DNA of 64,000 bases from Asticcacaulis solisilvae (GCF_017875235.1 NZ_JAGGMI010000005.1:1-64000); one strand, 5' to 3'; shown: positions 31,154-40,176, counted from the stretch's first letter. The notes: generated by a model not told the origin, from the sequence alone. Made by a program: numbers and translations.

Positions 31154-32080
31154 TTAACGGCCCTGCTGCCAGAGCTGAGCCGCACCGCGCACGCCGGAAC
31201 TATCGCCCCACTTGGCGGCCGCCAGGGTCGCCGCCCAGGCGTCGCTGAACACATAGGGGCGGATCTTGCCCGGCAGGCGGTCATAGAGTTCCGGCACGTT
31301 CGACAGGCCGCCGCCGAAGATAAAGGCGTCGGGATCGATCATGTTGACGGCGACGGCCAAGGCGCGGCCCAGGCGGTCGATCAGCCGGTCGAAGGCGGCA
31401 TCGGCTTCAGGATCGCCGGCGCGCATGGCTTCGATGATCTGTTCGCCCTTCATGGCGCGGCCGGTCACGTGATGAAAGTCGCGGGCAAAGCCCGAGCCGG
31501 AGACCCAGGTCTCAAGGCAGCTCTTCTGGCCGCACCAGCATGTCGGCCCAGGAAACTCTTCGGGTTGAGGCCACGGCAGAGGCATATGCCCCCATTCACC
31601 GGTGACGCCGTTGGCGCCTTCGACCAGCCGGCCGTCGACGACCAGACCACCGCCGCAACCGGTGCCGATGATAATGGCGAAGACGGATTTCAGTCCCTTG
31701 CCGGCACCGTCGATAGCTTCGGAAAGGGCCAGGCAGTTGGCATCATTGGCAAGGCGGACCGGGCGCTGAAGCGCGGCTTCAAGGTCCTCGCGGAAGGTCT
31801 TGCCGTTGAGCCAGGTGGAATTGGCATTGCGCATCACGCCCGTCCGCGGGCTCACCGAACCGGGAGCGCCGACACCAATGGTGCCGATACGGTGGGCGAG
31901 ACTAGGGTCTTTCTGGCGGGCTTCGGTTTCGACGCGATTGATCAGCTCGCACACCGTGCGAATGGCATCGTGATAATTGCCGGGATTAGGCTCCCTTTGC
32001 CGCGACAGGAAGTCTCCGTCCTGCGACAGGGCAGCGGCTTCGATCTTCGTGCCGCCAAAATCAACACCGACATATAACAT
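31154..32080 (-). CDS. ROK-family sugar kinase (fructokinase/Mak-like)
   Basis: 308 aa. ATP-binding DFGGTKIEAAAL at the N-terminus, GVGAPGSVSP, the ROK sugar-binding NDANCLALSEA, IIGTGCGGGLVVDG, and the zinc-binding ROK consensus GPTCWCGQKSCLETWVSG. The closest known members are manno(fructo)kinases that phosphorylate fructose, mannose or glucose in the cytosol. It lies downstream of a FucP/GluP-like sugar transporter on the same strand (131-bp gap), so it probably phosphorylates the sugar that transporter imports. Confidence 0.85.
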   Translation of the reverse strand: MLYVGVDFGGTKIEAAALSQDGDFLSRQREPNPGNYHDAIRTVCELINRVETEARQKDPSLAHRIGTIGVGAPGSVSPRTGVMRNANSTWLNGKTFREDLEAALQRPVRLANDANCLALSEAIDGAGKGLKSVFAIIIGTGCGGGLVVDGRLVEGANGVTGEWGHMPLPWPQPEEFPGPTCWCGQKSCLETWVSGSGFARDFHHVTGRAMKGEQIIEAMRAGDPEADAAFDRLIDRLGRALAVAVNMIDPDAFIFGGGLSNVPELYDRLPGKIRPYVFSDAWAATLAAAKWGDSSGVRGAAQLWQQGR

Positions 32081-32153
32081 TCAAAGAGTTCCTGCAGCGA
32101 AGCATTTATGTATCCCGTCCTGTGGCCGGACGGCTTTTTTAAGTCAGGAGTGA

Positions 32154-32188
32154 CCTCCGGCGCGCCATCTCAGTGACGTCGCCGGAGG
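32154..32188. terminator. Hairpin between the sugar transporter and kinase genes
   Basis: CCTCCGGCG (32154-32162) pairs with CGCCGGAGG (32180-32188). A second smaller stem (CCGTCC/GGACGG near 32115-32134) followed by TTTTTT points to the plus strand, where no gene ends. These structures may attenuate kinase expression relative to the transporter. Confidence 0.35.
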
Positions 32189-32211
32189 CCGTTACGCGAT
32201 ATACTTAATAC

Positions 32212-33558
32212 TTAGTGGCCGCCGCTGACGCCTTCTTCGATGGCGTGGGTCGGCGCCTTGCGGCAGGCGAACGAGAACCACAGCACGTAGACGTAGCAGA
32301 GCAGAGGCGCGATGAAGCCGAGCGACATCGAACCGGTCAGTTCCTGGATCTTGGCGAAGGCCAGCGGCAGGAAGGCGCCGCCGACGATGGCCATGCACAG
32401 CAGGCCCGAAGTCGCCGAGGTCGGCGCGGTCGAACGCTGCAGGGTCAGGGTAAAGATCGTCGGGAACATGATCGAGTTGAACAGGCCGATCAGCAGGGCC
32501 GCGAAGGCCGGGATCAGGCCCGAGGTTTCCGGAACCGAGGTTAGGATGACATTGATCATGCCGGTCGGTTCAGTCGGGACCAGGTCCTTGGTAAAGATAA
32601 CCACCAGCGACAGGGCGATGGCGCCCAGCGCCACCATGGTCAGCATGACGTAGTCGCGAACGACCTTCAGCAGGGCCGAGCCGGCGAAGCGGCCGATCAT
32701 GGCGAACAGCATATAGAAGGTGGTCAGCTGGCCGGCCGACTGGGCTTCGATGTTCAGGATGTTCTTCTGCTCAAGGAACAGAAGCAGGTTGAGCGAGATG
32801 GCCACTTCGGCGCCGACATAAAGGAAGATGCCGATCGAGCCAAGGTTGGCCCACTTGGACTTCAGCGCGCTGAACGGCGAGACCAGCTTGCCGGTCTTGG
32901 GGGCGGCGGCGGTGATCTTCTTGCGGACCAGGAAGATGGCGAAGATGAACAGGGCCAGGGCGACGCCGATGGCCAGGTAGACGTTCGAGACGAAGCCCAG
33001 GGCCTCTTCACGCATGACGTCGGTGATGACCACGTCCTTCTCGAAGATCGCGCCGTTCAGCAGGAACTTGGCGCCGAAGAACAGGCCGCAGGCAGCGCCC
33101 AGGCTGTTGAACGACTGCGACAGGTTCAGGCGGAAGGCCGAATCCTCGGGCTTGCCCATGGAGGCGATCAGCGGGTTGGCCGCGACCTGCAGCAGGGTAA
33201 CGCCCGACGCCATGACGAACAAGGCGACCAGGAAAATGGTGTAGATGTGGACGTTCGCCGCGGCGATGGCCATGAAGCAGCCGGTCACGATGGCGCCGAG
33301 GCCGACCATGACGGAGTTGGCGTAACCGAACTTGGACAGGAAGGCCGCCGACGGCAGCGACATGACGCCATAGGCAATAAAGAAGGCGAAGCCGGTCAGG
33401 TTGGCCTGGACGGGCGTCAGGGTGAAGACGGTCTTCATGGTCTTCAGCAGGGGGTCAAGCAGGTTGGTGACCAGCGCCCATATGAAGAAGAGACACGTGA
33501 CGTATACCACAGCAAGCGCAAGGCCGCCGGGTTTAGCCGTTTCTGAGGATGAGGACAT
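32212..33558 (-). CDS. MFS sugar:H+ symporter, FucP/GluP type
   Basis: 448 aa with 12 predicted transmembrane helices. The family pattern is that of the FHS group: FIWALVTNLLDPLLKTMKTVF, FFIAYGVMSLPSAAFLSKFGY, LLQVAANPLIASMGKPEDSAFRLNLSQSFNSLGA, and a late LFNSIMFPTIFTL. This group transports L-fucose, glucose/galactose or related hexoses. The adjacent ROK kinase suggests a hexose such as glucose, mannose or fructose. A LacI-type palindrome lies about 300 bp upstream. Confidence 0.88.
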   Translation of the reverse strand: MSSSSETAKPGGLALAVVYVTCLFFIWALVTNLLDPLLKTMKTVFTLTPVQANLTGFAFFIAYGVMSLPSAAFLSKFGYANSVMVGLGAIVTGCFMAIAAANVHIYTIFLVALFVMASGVTLLQVAANPLIASMGKPEDSAFRLNLSQSFNSLGAACGLFFGAKFLLNGAIFEKDVVITDVMREEALGFVSNVYLAIGVALALFIFAIFLVRKKITAAAPKTGKLVSPFSALKSKWANLGSIGIFLYVGAEVAISLNLLLFLEQKNILNIEAQSAGQLTTFYMLFAMIGRFAGSALLKVVRDYVMLTMVALGAIALSLVVIFTKDLVPTEPTGMINVILTSVPETSGLIPAFAALLIGLFNSIMFPTIFTLTLQRSTAPTSATSGLLCMAIVGGAFLPLAFAKIQELTGSMSLGFIAPLLCYVYVLWFSFACRKAPTHAIEEGVSGGH

Positions 33559-34011
33559 ATACCTACCTGTGCACAGTTATGGTGAAAGCCGGCGCACACC
33601 TAGCCTTCCCCGATTAAATAAATCAAATTGCAAAAAATGACTCTTTGCAAGTGCCTTCGGCGAAAAATGTGCGTTTCTTCCGCCGCCATCGACTTGTAAC
33701 ACATCACCGTGTCCGTGCCAGAGCGCGCGCCTTAAGGGAGAGCGCCATTCTTGCCATCCATCGATAGTGCCAAAAGCCGGGCCGGGGCGCGATCGCGCGT
33801 TAAGCCCTGTTTAAGCTTTACGTCACCCCGGCCAGACCGGCAAGGGATGTTAGCGCTAACCGCAACAATAATCAGACAATTGAGAGCCTTGGAGGCAACG
33901 ATTTGAGCCGTGATGTTTCAAAGGTTTGAACAAGTTTTAGCTTGACCCGACGGCATAAGATGGGCTTTGTGCCCGCGCTCAAAATCCCTTCCCAGACGAA
34001 GAGTCGCGCCC
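33559..34011. promoter_or_regulatory. Divergent promoter region of sugar transporter and pyruvate kinase
   Basis: About 450 bp without a convincing gene. It contains the AT-rich GATTAAATAAATCAAA at 33614-33629 (the same 16 bases also occur at 1874-1889) and the LacI-type palindrome described separately. The minus-strand transporter and plus-strand pyk both start from it. Confidence 0.5.
33848..33861. promoter_or_regulatory. LacI-type operator palindrome upstream of transporter/pyk
   Basis: TGTTAGCGCTAACC; its core GTTAGCGCTAAC is a perfect 12-bp palindrome with central CG. It resembles the sites at 52524, 52492 and 47483 around the xylose genes, so the same or a related LacI protein may bind. 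Confidence 0.55.
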
Positions 34012-35484
34012 TTGAAAATCCTTCGCCGCCGTAAAACCAAGATCGTTGCCACACTCGGGCCCGCCAGCTCGAATCTGGAGATGATGACGCAACTGCTGCA
34101 CGCCGGCGCCGACGTGTTCCGGTTGAACTTCAGCCACGGCAGCCACGAGGATCATGGCCGCAATATCGAGCTGATCCGCGAACTGGAGCAGAAAACCAAG
34201 CGTCCGATAGGCATCCTGGCCGACGTCCAAGGCCCCAAGTTGCGCGTCGGCCGCTTCCTGGGCGGCGCAGTGGTGCTCAATCCGGGCCAGACCTTCCGTC
34301 TCGATCTCAATCCGACGCCTGGCGATTCGCGCCGCGCCAACCTGCCCCATCCCGAAATCATCGCCGCCGCCCAGATCGGCTCGCACCTGCTGCTCGATGA
34401 CGGCAAGCTGAAGCTGCGCGTCACCCACGTCCGCGACGACCATCTTGAAACGGTCGTCGTCACCGGTGGCCGCCTGTCCGACCGCAAGGGCGTCAACGTC
34501 CCCGACGTCGTCCTGCCGATCCCGGCCCTGACCGAAAAGGACCGCGCCGACATGGAGTTCGCGCTCCAGCGCGGCGTGGAATATATCGGCCTGTCCTTCG
34601 TCCAGCGTCCCGAGGACGTCATCGAAGCCAAGGGCATCATCCAGGGCCGCGCCTGGGTCCTGTCCAAGCTGGAGAAGCCGCAGGCGCTCGACAATCTCGA
34701 TGAAATCATGCGCCTTTCCGACGCCGTCATGGTGGCGCGCGGCGACCTGGGTGTTGAACTGCCGCCCGAAGAAGTACCGCTGGCGCAAAAGCGCATCGTC
34801 ATGACCGCCCGCCAGATGGGCAAGCCGGTCATCGTCGCCACCCAGATGCTGGAATCGATGATTTCGGCCCCGACCCCGACCCGCGCCGAAGCTTCGGACG
34901 TGGCGACCGCCGTGTTCGACGGCGCCGACGCCGTCATGCTGTCGGCCGAAACCGCCGCCGGACAATATCCGGTTGAAGCCGTCACCATCATGGACCGCAT
35001 CGTCGCCCGCGTCGAAAAGGACGATGGCTGGCGCGGCCTGACCGACCGCCGCCGCCCAGAGCCGGAAAAGTCGACCTCGGGCGCCATTGCCGCCGCCGCG
35101 CGCCAGGTCGCCCAGACGATCGACGCCGTGGCCATCGCCGCCATGACCAATTCGTCGGCGACCGCGCTGCACGTCGCGCGTGAACGCCCAACCTCGCTGA
35201 TCCTGGGCCTGACGCCGAACACCGAAACCGCCCGCCGCCTGGCCCTGACCTGGGGCGTGCACCCGGTTGTCACTCCGATCACCCACTCGATGACCGAGAC
35301 GGTCGCCGTTGCTTCTAAGCTGGCGCGTTCCGAAGGCGTTGCCGAGCCGGGCCAGGACATCGTCATCGTCGCCGGCATGCCGTTCGGCAAGTCGGGTTCG
35401 ACCAACGCCTTGCGCGTCGCCCGCGTCACCCGCACCAACGCTGTCGAAGCCGAATTCGACGATGGCGAAACCGAAACGAAGTAA
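34012..35484 (+). CDS. pyk: Pyruvate kinase
   Basis: Glycolytic enzyme converting phosphoenolpyruvate and ADP to pyruvate and ATP. About 490 aa: RRRKTKIVATLGPASSN at the N-terminus, LNFSHGSHEDH, the B domain (VLNPGQTFRLDLNPTPGD), active-site VMVARGDLGVELPPEEVPLAQKRIV, TQMLESMISAPTPTRAEASDVATAVFDGADAVMLSAETAAGQYPVEAV and the C-terminal regulatory domain. No ATG lies close to the conserved start. The TTG at 34012 (preceded by GAAGAG) gives the normal N-terminus, and an in-frame TTG at 33967 would add 15 residues. Confidence 0.95.
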   Translation: MKILRRRKTKIVATLGPASSNLEMMTQLLHAGADVFRLNFSHGSHEDHGRNIELIRELEQKTKRPIGILADVQGPKLRVGRFLGGAVVLNPGQTFRLDLNPTPGDSRRANLPHPEIIAAAQIGSHLLLDDGKLKLRVTHVRDDHLETVVVTGGRLSDRKGVNVPDVVLPIPALTEKDRADMEFALQRGVEYIGLSFVQRPEDVIEAKGIIQGRAWVLSKLEKPQALDNLDEIMRLSDAVMVARGDLGVELPPEEVPLAQKRIVMTARQMGKPVIVATQMLESMISAPTPTRAEASDVATAVFDGADAVMLSAETAAGQYPVEAVTIMDRIVARVEKDDGWRGLTDRRRPEPEKSTSGAIAAAARQVAQTIDAVAIAAMTNSSATALHVARERPTSLILGLTPNTETARRLALTWGVHPVVTPITHSMTETVAVASKLARSEGVAEPGQDIVIVAGMPFGKSGSTNALRVARVTRTNAVEAEFDDGETETK

Positions 35485-35507
35485 GGCTTGGACGTTCCAA
35501 AATGGAA

Positions 35508-35543
35508 AACGCCGCGCTGTTCTCACAGCGTGGCGTTTTTCTT
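35508..35543 (+). terminator. Intrinsic terminator of pyk
   Basis: AACGCCGCGCTGT (35508-35520) and ACAGCGTGGCGTT (35525-35537) form a 13-bp stem with one wobble and loop TCTC, followed by TTTCTT. It lies 24 bp after the stop codon. Confidence 0.9.
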
Positions 35544-35558
35544 AAGAGCGACCCGGGG

Positions 35559-35660
35559 AAAATCCTCCAATTTGGATGAGATGCTAGCCGGCAAGCGCCG
35601 CAGGTACGCTTGTACCTGCCAGCGCAGACTGCGACGCAGATCGCCAAATTCGAGGATTTT
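35559..35660. repeat. Nested inverted repeat (cruciform-like element)
   Basis: Outer arms AAAATCCTCCAATTTGG (35559-35575) and CCAAATTCGAGGATTTT (35644-35660) are inverse with one mismatch. Between them sits a hairpin GCAGGTAC-GCTT-GTACCTGC (35600-35619) with flanking GCGC pairs. The layout is unlike a terminator. It ends 4 bp before the stop codon of the convergent dehydrogenase gene. Confidence 0.7.
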
Positions 35661-35663
35661 CGG

Positions 35664-36608
35664 CTACTCGATGTAGTCGGGAGCGGTTATCCTTTTGCCG
35701 AGCAGCATCGCGTCGGCAACGATGCGCAGCGGCTCGAAGTCCGCGTCCGACGACTTCGACTTGATCAGGTCGTGGAAGTGCGCGTAGAGGCCCGGATACT
35801 CGGCTTCCTTTTCCTTGGCCATGACCTGGCCATCGATTTCCAGCTCGGCGCCGCCCATCGACAGGGTCAGCTTTTCACCAGCTTCGGACTCGACGAAGAT
35901 GCTCCAGGTCTGAATGCCGGTCTGCAGGAAGTCGTATTCGGCTCGCACCGGCACGCCGTTGGTGGTCAGCATGTCCATCTCGACCTGGATCGGCGCTTCG
36001 CAATTGCCCGGAATGTGCAGGTCGGCCTTCTTGACCATGACGGCGCCCGGCAGGATGCGCGTGACGATCGACAGCGAATTGATGCCCGGATCGAAGACAC
36101 CCATGCCGCCGGCCTCGAAAATCCACTTCTGGCCGGGGTGCCACTGGCGGACGTTTTCCTTCCAGTGGACGACGACCGACTTCAGCTTGCGCGACGCGAT
36201 CCACTGGCGCGTGCGCTCCACCGCCGGGGCAAAGCGCGAATGCCAGCTGGCCAGCAGGCTGACGCCCTTCTGGGCGGCCAGGGCCTTGATCGCCATGGCT
36301 TCGCCGAGTGTCGCCGCGGGCGGCTTTTCCAGGAAGACGTGCCGGCCGTCATTGATCACCTGCTGGGCGATGACGTGGCGGACCTGCGGCGGAGTGCAGA
36401 TGGCGATGGCCTCGATATCAGGATGGGCCGCGACCATTTCCTCATAGCTGTTGTAGGCCTTGACGCCGTCGGGGCGCGAGCTGGGCGAACAACCGGCGAC
36501 CAGGGTCAGCTTCTTGTTGGCATTGATCGAGGGGATGTGCTGATCCACCGCGATCTTGCCGAGGCCAATCAGACCGATCTTGAGGGGTTTACTACCGAAC
36601 ATGAACAA
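35664..36608 (-). CDS. D-galactose / L-arabinose 1-dehydrogenase (Gfo/Idh/MocA family)
   Basis: 314 aa. Rossmann domain IGLIGLGKIAVDQHIPSINANKKLTLVAGC, the family catalytic motif EKPPAATLGEA, then HSRFAPAVERTR, WHPGQKWIFEAGGMGVFDPGINSLSIVTRILP and the C-terminal beta-sheet domain. These segments closely resemble Pseudomonas galactose 1-dehydrogenase and Azospirillum L-arabinose 1-dehydrogenase, which oxidise the sugar to its lactone with NAD(P). No galactonate-pathway genes follow in the window. A promoter-proximal AAGCGCTTGCC site is shared with the CE20 promoter. Confidence 0.85.
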   Translation of the reverse strand: MFMFGSKPLKIGLIGLGKIAVDQHIPSINANKKLTLVAGCSPSSRPDGVKAYNSYEEMVAAHPDIEAIAICTPPQVRHVIAQQVINDGRHVFLEKPPAATLGEAMAIKALAAQKGVSLLASWHSRFAPAVERTRQWIASRKLKSVVVHWKENVRQWHPGQKWIFEAGGMGVFDPGINSLSIVTRILPGAVMVKKADLHIPGNCEAPIQVEMDMLTTNGVPVRAEYDFLQTGIQTWSIFVESEAGEKLTLSMGGAELEIDGQVMAKEKEAEYPGLYAHFHDLIKSKSSDADFEPLRIVADAMLLGKRITAPDYIE

Positions 36609-36622
36609 AAGTCCCTTATGCT

Positions 36623-36633
36623 AAGCGCTTGCC
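36623..36633. promoter_or_regulatory. AAGCGCTT palindrome upstream of the galactose dehydrogenase
   Basis: AAGCGCTTGCC, 15 bp upstream of the minus-strand start. The same 11 bases occur at 53854-53864 before the CE20 gene. AAGCGCTT is a self-complementary core of a type common in LacI-family operators. Confidence 0.4.
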
Positions 36634-36640
36634 TATTGAT

Positions 36641-36686
36641 CGCGATATTTAGCCGAAAATCGCTACACACTTTTCGGCATATCGCT
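36641..36686. repeat. Family A palindromic repeat, copy 3 (inverse orientation)
   Basis: CGCGATATTTAGCCGAAAAT followed by CGCTACACACTTTTCGGC and ATATCGCT. It is the reverse complement of copies 2 and 4 with a few changes. It lies upstream of the galactose dehydrogenase start. Confidence 0.75.
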
Positions 36687-36751
36687 CTGCCTGTATTTGT
36701 CAGAGTTTTCAGCCCTCTTAGCACGGCCTGACGGCTTGGCAATTATCATAT

Positions 36752-37102
36752 TTATCCAGGTTGCTCGGACAGCGCATAAATTCGCGTCATGGGCACCCAT
36801 TTTTCACCGGGAGCGGCAAAGGGCAAGGGCTGTTGAAAGTCCCACATCAGCTTTTCCCATGCCTGGACGTCGGGACTGGCGGCGTCGGCGGCGGCTTTTG
36901 CCGCCGGATCGAAGCTCGGCCCGGGCGTCAGGACCATGACCATCCGGTTGCCGGCAAGGAAGATTTCAAGCGCTTCGATGCCGGCATTGCGGATCGAGGC
37001 ATTGATGGGGGCCGGCACCTGACCGGGCGCATGCCATTGCTTATAGCGTTCTATGGCCGCGGCATCGTCCTTGAGATCGAGGCAGAAATAGAGCTTATTC
37101 AT
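36752..37102 (-). CDS. L-fucose/L-rhamnose mutarotase family protein
   Basis: 116 aa from ATG 37102 (MNKLYFCLDLKDD), a complete small alpha/beta-barrel of the RhaM (DUF718) family. Segments YKQWHAPGQVPAPINASIRNAGIEALEIFLAGNRMVMVL and QAWEKLMWDFQQPLP are family-typical, with the conserved Tyr/His near residues 20-24. Such enzymes interconvert anomers of L-fucose or L-rhamnose. Placed divergently from fucP and next to the fucose oxidation genes, it most likely supplies the right anomer to the fucose 1-dehydrogenase. A longer reading to 37402 only runs into antisense of fucP. Confidence 0.85.
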   Translation of the reverse strand: MNKLYFCLDLKDDAAAIERYKQWHAPGQVPAPINASIRNAGIEALEIFLAGNRMVMVLTPGPSFDPAAKAAADAASPDVQAWEKLMWDFQQPLPFAAPGEKWVPMTRIYALSEQPG

Positions 37103-37262
37103 ATGGCGTCCTTTGTCATTCCTGTAGTGTTTCCGTTTTCGCCACTCGTTCCACATTCCTCCTCCCAAGTAAATTTCATATTTGACGTGTTCGTTCATAT
37201 GTGATGAGCTATTTCCATAAGCGGCCGGTAAAGATGCCGCGCATGTGAGGAAAACTGGGACC
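37103..37262. promoter_or_regulatory. Divergent promoter between fucose mutarotase and fucP
   Basis: 160 bp, AT-rich near 37170-37205. It contains two direct TTCATAT repeats 19 bp apart (37175-37181 and 37194-37200), a spacing fitting two successive turns of DNA. They may be sites of the IclR regulator encoded downstream. This is an inference. Confidence 0.35.
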
Positions 37263-38564
37263 ATGTCAGAAGCGGCGAAGACGGACGCAAAAGCGTCAAC
37301 AGGGCTCTGGCCCATCATATTGATCACCAGCCTGTTCTTCTTCTGGGGAATAGCCAATAATCTAAACGATATCCTGATACCGCAGTTCAAAAAAGCCTTC
37401 ATCCTGACCGACCTTCAGACGGGGTTGGTCCAGTGGGCTTTCTACCTGGGCTATTTCCTGCTGGCCCTCCCCGCCGCCTTCGTCATGCGCCAGTTCGGCT
37501 ACAAGTTTTCCGTGGTCATCGGCCTGCTCCTTTACGCCGCCGGCGCCTTCCTCTTCTATCCGGCCGCCGACAATCACCAATACAGCTGGTTCCTGGGCGG
37601 CCTGTTTGTCATCGCTTCGGGCCTTGCCTTCCTGGAAACCTCGGCGAACCCGCTGATCACCGTTCTGGGCTCGCCGGAAAAGGCCGCCTTCCGGCTGAAC
37701 CTGGCGCAGAGCTTCAATCCGCTGGGCGCGCTGTCGGGCATCTTCATCGGCCAGCACTTCATCCTGTCGGGTATCGAACACGACGAACAGGCGCTGGCCG
37801 CCATGAGCGAAACGGCGCGCCAGGCCTTTTATATTTCAGAAGTGAAGGCGGTCCAGGGCCCTTACCTGGTCATCGGCTGTGTCGTCCTGCTCTGGGCGGC
37901 GCTGGTCCTGCTGTCGAAATTCCCGTCGGCGGCAACGCAGAATACCCACGAAGATACCGGCGAAGACGTCGGCTTCTTCACCTCGATCGCCCGCCTGTTC
38001 GGCAAGCCGCACTTCCTGTTCGGCGTGGTTGCCCAGTTCTTTTACGTCGGCGCCCAGGTCGGTATCTGGAGCTTCACCATCCGCTACGCCCAGGCCGAAA
38101 TCGGCCTCGGCGAAAAGGAAGCCGCCAACTACCTCTACTATGCTCTCATCGCCTTTGCCGTCGGCCGTTTCTTCGGCACCGCGCTGATGAGCCGCGTAAG
38201 CGCCTCATTGATCCTCGGCATCTTCGCGGTGATCAATATCGGCCTGACCCTGTACGCCGTAGTCGCCGGCGGCCAGAACGGCCTCTATGCGCTGGTCGCC
38301 TCGTCCTTCTTCATGTCCATCATGTTCCCGACCATCTTCGCCACCTCGGTGCAGGGCCTCGGCAACCTGACCAAGACCGGCTCGTCGCTGCTGGTCATGA
38401 GCATCATCGGCGGCGGCGCACTGACCATGCTGATGGGCCTGGTGTCCGACGCCAGTCACATCCGTACGGCCTTCATCGTGACAGCCGTCTGCTTCGCCGT
38501 CATCGCGCTCTACGCCTTCCGGACCAAAAACGCAGCGGCCCCGGTCGCGATGACGGGGCATTGA
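37263..38564 (+). CDS. fucP: L-fucose permease FucP
   Basis: 433 aa MFS protein of the FHS family with about 12 transmembrane helices. SLFFFWGIANNLNDILIPQFKKAF, FYLGYFLLALPAAFVMRQFGYK, LAFLETSANPLITVLGSPEKAAFRLNLAQSFNPLGALSG and SSFFMSIMFPTIFATSVQGLG match L-fucose:H+ symporters, with the Asp and Glu at positions known to couple protons (NNLND and FLETSANP). The ATG at 37263 has GAGGAAA upstream. Its stop TGA overlaps the next start by one base. Confidence 0.92.
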   Translation: MSEAAKTDAKASTGLWPIILITSLFFFWGIANNLNDILIPQFKKAFILTDLQTGLVQWAFYLGYFLLALPAAFVMRQFGYKFSVVIGLLLYAAGAFLFYPAADNHQYSWFLGGLFVIASGLAFLETSANPLITVLGSPEKAAFRLNLAQSFNPLGALSGIFIGQHFILSGIEHDEQALAAMSETARQAFYISEVKAVQGPYLVIGCVVLLWAALVLLSKFPSAATQNTHEDTGEDVGFFTSIARLFGKPHFLFGVVAQFFYVGAQVGIWSFTIRYAQAEIGLGEKEAANYLYYALIAFAVGRFFGTALMSRVSASLILGIFAVINIGLTLYAVVAGGQNGLYALVASSFFMSIMFPTIFATSVQGLGNLTKTGSSLLVMSIIGGGALTMLMGLVSDASHIRTAFIVTAVCFAVIALYAFRTKNAAAPVAMTGH

Positions 38565-39397
38565 TGGTCATCGATTCGCACCAGCACCTGTGGCAGATCG
38601 GGCGCAACGGCCATGAATGGCCGACGCCCGACCTTACCGCCATCCATCGCGATTTCGGCCCGGAGGATCTCCGGGCCGAAGCTGTCGCCGTGGACGGCAG
38701 CGTGCTGGTGCAGTCGCAGCCCAATGACGCCGATACTGACTGGATGCTCGACGTCGCGGCCACCGAGCCCTTTATCAAGGGTGTTGTCGGCTGGGCCGAT
38801 CTGGAGGCGCCGTCGGCCCCTGCCCGCCTGGCTGAGTTGGCGCGCAGACCCAAGCTGAAGGGCATCCGTCCGATGCTTCAGGGCCTGGCTGACGACGAAT
38901 GGATCCTGCGCGGCACGGTTCGCCCAGCGCTGACGGCCCTCACCGACCTCAACCTGCGCCTCGACGCCCTGATCTTCCCGCGCCATCTCGGTGTCATCGA
39001 TCGGCTGGCGCAAACCTACCCTTCGCTCGCTATCGTCATCGATCACTGCGGTAAGCCTCAAATTGGGCCCCAGATCGGCAATGGTAACGACGCCCTGTGG
39101 CGCGACGGCATAGCGCGCGCCGCCGGCAATCCCAACGTCTTCTGCAAGCTGTCGGGCCTGGCGACCGAAATGGCGGACGGCCTGTCGCTCGATGCCGCGA
39201 AACCCTACGCTGACCACGTGCTGGCCTGTTTCGGGGCTGACCGCCTCATGTGGGGATCGGACTGGCCGGTGGTGAACTTGCGTGCCCACTACGACGTATG
39301 GCAGGACTGGACATCGGCGTGGCTGGCGCCGCAATCCGAAGCCGTGCGTGACGCTGTCTTCGGCGGTACGGCCCGCCGTTTCTATCAACTGACTTAA
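38564..39397 (+). CDS. L-fuconolactone hydrolase (amidohydrolase family)
   Basis: 277 aa, TIM-barrel amidohydrolase_2. Metal-site motif DSHQHLW at the N-terminus, GVVGWADLEAP, KGIRPMLQGL, DHCGKPQI and the C-terminal RLMWGSDWPVVNLR with its Asp. This family includes the fucono-1,5-lactonases and 4-fluorolactone hydrolases of fucose pathways. It opens the fucose lactone produced by the dehydrogenase to L-fuconate. The start overlaps the fucP stop as TGATG, so expression is coupled. Confidence 0.88.
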   Translation: MVIDSHQHLWQIGRNGHEWPTPDLTAIHRDFGPEDLRAEAVAVDGSVLVQSQPNDADTDWMLDVAATEPFIKGVVGWADLEAPSAPARLAELARRPKLKGIRPMLQGLADDEWILRGTVRPALTALTDLNLRLDALIFPRHLGVIDRLAQTYPSLAIVIDHCGKPQIGPQIGNGNDALWRDGIARAAGNPNVFCKLSGLATEMADGLSLDAAKPYADHVLACFGADRLMWGSDWPVVNLRAHYDVWQDWTSAWLAPQSEAVRDAVFGGTARRFYQLT

Positions 39398-39405
39398 GGC
39401 CGGAC

Positions 39406-40176
39406 ATGCCCTTTTCCGATTCCGAATCCGACAAGACCGCCAAGTACCGCGCGCCCGCTCTGGAAAAGGGGCTCGACGTCCTGGAATTGCTGGCCGCCGC
39501 CAAGGCGCCGTTGACCCTATCGCAGATTTCCACGCGGCTCGACCGCTCGGTCAGCGAACTGTTCCGCATGGTCCAGGTGCTGGAGGCGCGCGGCTATGTT
39601 GGCCCTTCGGCGCGCGGCGACGGGTTTGAGCTGACCAACAAGCTGTTTTCGCTCGGCATCTCGCGCGGCCCGAACCAGAACCTGCTGCTGAGCGCCCTGC
39701 CGATGATGCAGGAGCTGAGCGAGCAGACCCGACAGGCCTGCCACCTCGTCATCGCTTCCGACGACCGCATGGTGGTCATTGCCCGCGTCGAAGCCCCCGG
39801 CGACATCGGCTTTTCGGTCCGCGTCGGCTATCAGCGCCCTTTGTGCAAGTCGACCTCGGGTATCATTCTGTACGCCTTCCAGAAGCCGAAGGTGCGCGAA
39901 AGCTGGCGCAATCACATGCGGCCGACCCTGACGCCCGAGGAATGGCAGGAATTCGACGCCCAGGCCGACCGCGCCGTCGCGCAAGGGTTTATCGCCGTCA
40001 AGAGCGGCTATGCCGAAGGAATCATCGACGTGTCCTGCCCGATCCACAACGACGTATCGGTCATCGCCGCCCTGACCATGCCGTTCATCCGTTCGACCGA
40101 AAGCGCCGGCATTGAAGAGACGACCGCCCACCTCCGCGCCACGGCCGCCGCGCTCAGCCGCAGCCTGGGAGCCTAG
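39406..40176 (+). CDS. IclR-family transcriptional regulator
   Basis: 256 aa. N-terminal winged helix (PALEKGLDVLELLAAAKAPLTLSQISTRLDRSVSELFRMVQVLEARGYV) and C-terminal effector domain (QACHLVIASDDRMVVIARVE ... GYAEGIIDVSCPIHNDVSVIAALTMPF). It lies inside the fucose operon, 9 bp after the lactonase, and so probably senses fucose or a pathway intermediate and controls this locus. The Campylobacter fucose locus also has an IclR-type regulator. Confidence 0.9.
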   Translation: MPFSDSESDKTAKYRAPALEKGLDVLELLAAAKAPLTLSQISTRLDRSVSELFRMVQVLEARGYVGPSARGDGFELTNKLFSLGISRGPNQNLLLSALPMMQELSEQTRQACHLVIASDDRMVVIARVEAPGDIGFSVRVGYQRPLCKSTSGIILYAFQKPKVRESWRNHMRPTLTPEEWQEFDAQADRAVAQGFIAVKSGYAEGIIDVSCPIHNDVSVIAALTMPFIRSTESAGIEETTAHLRATAAALSRSLGA

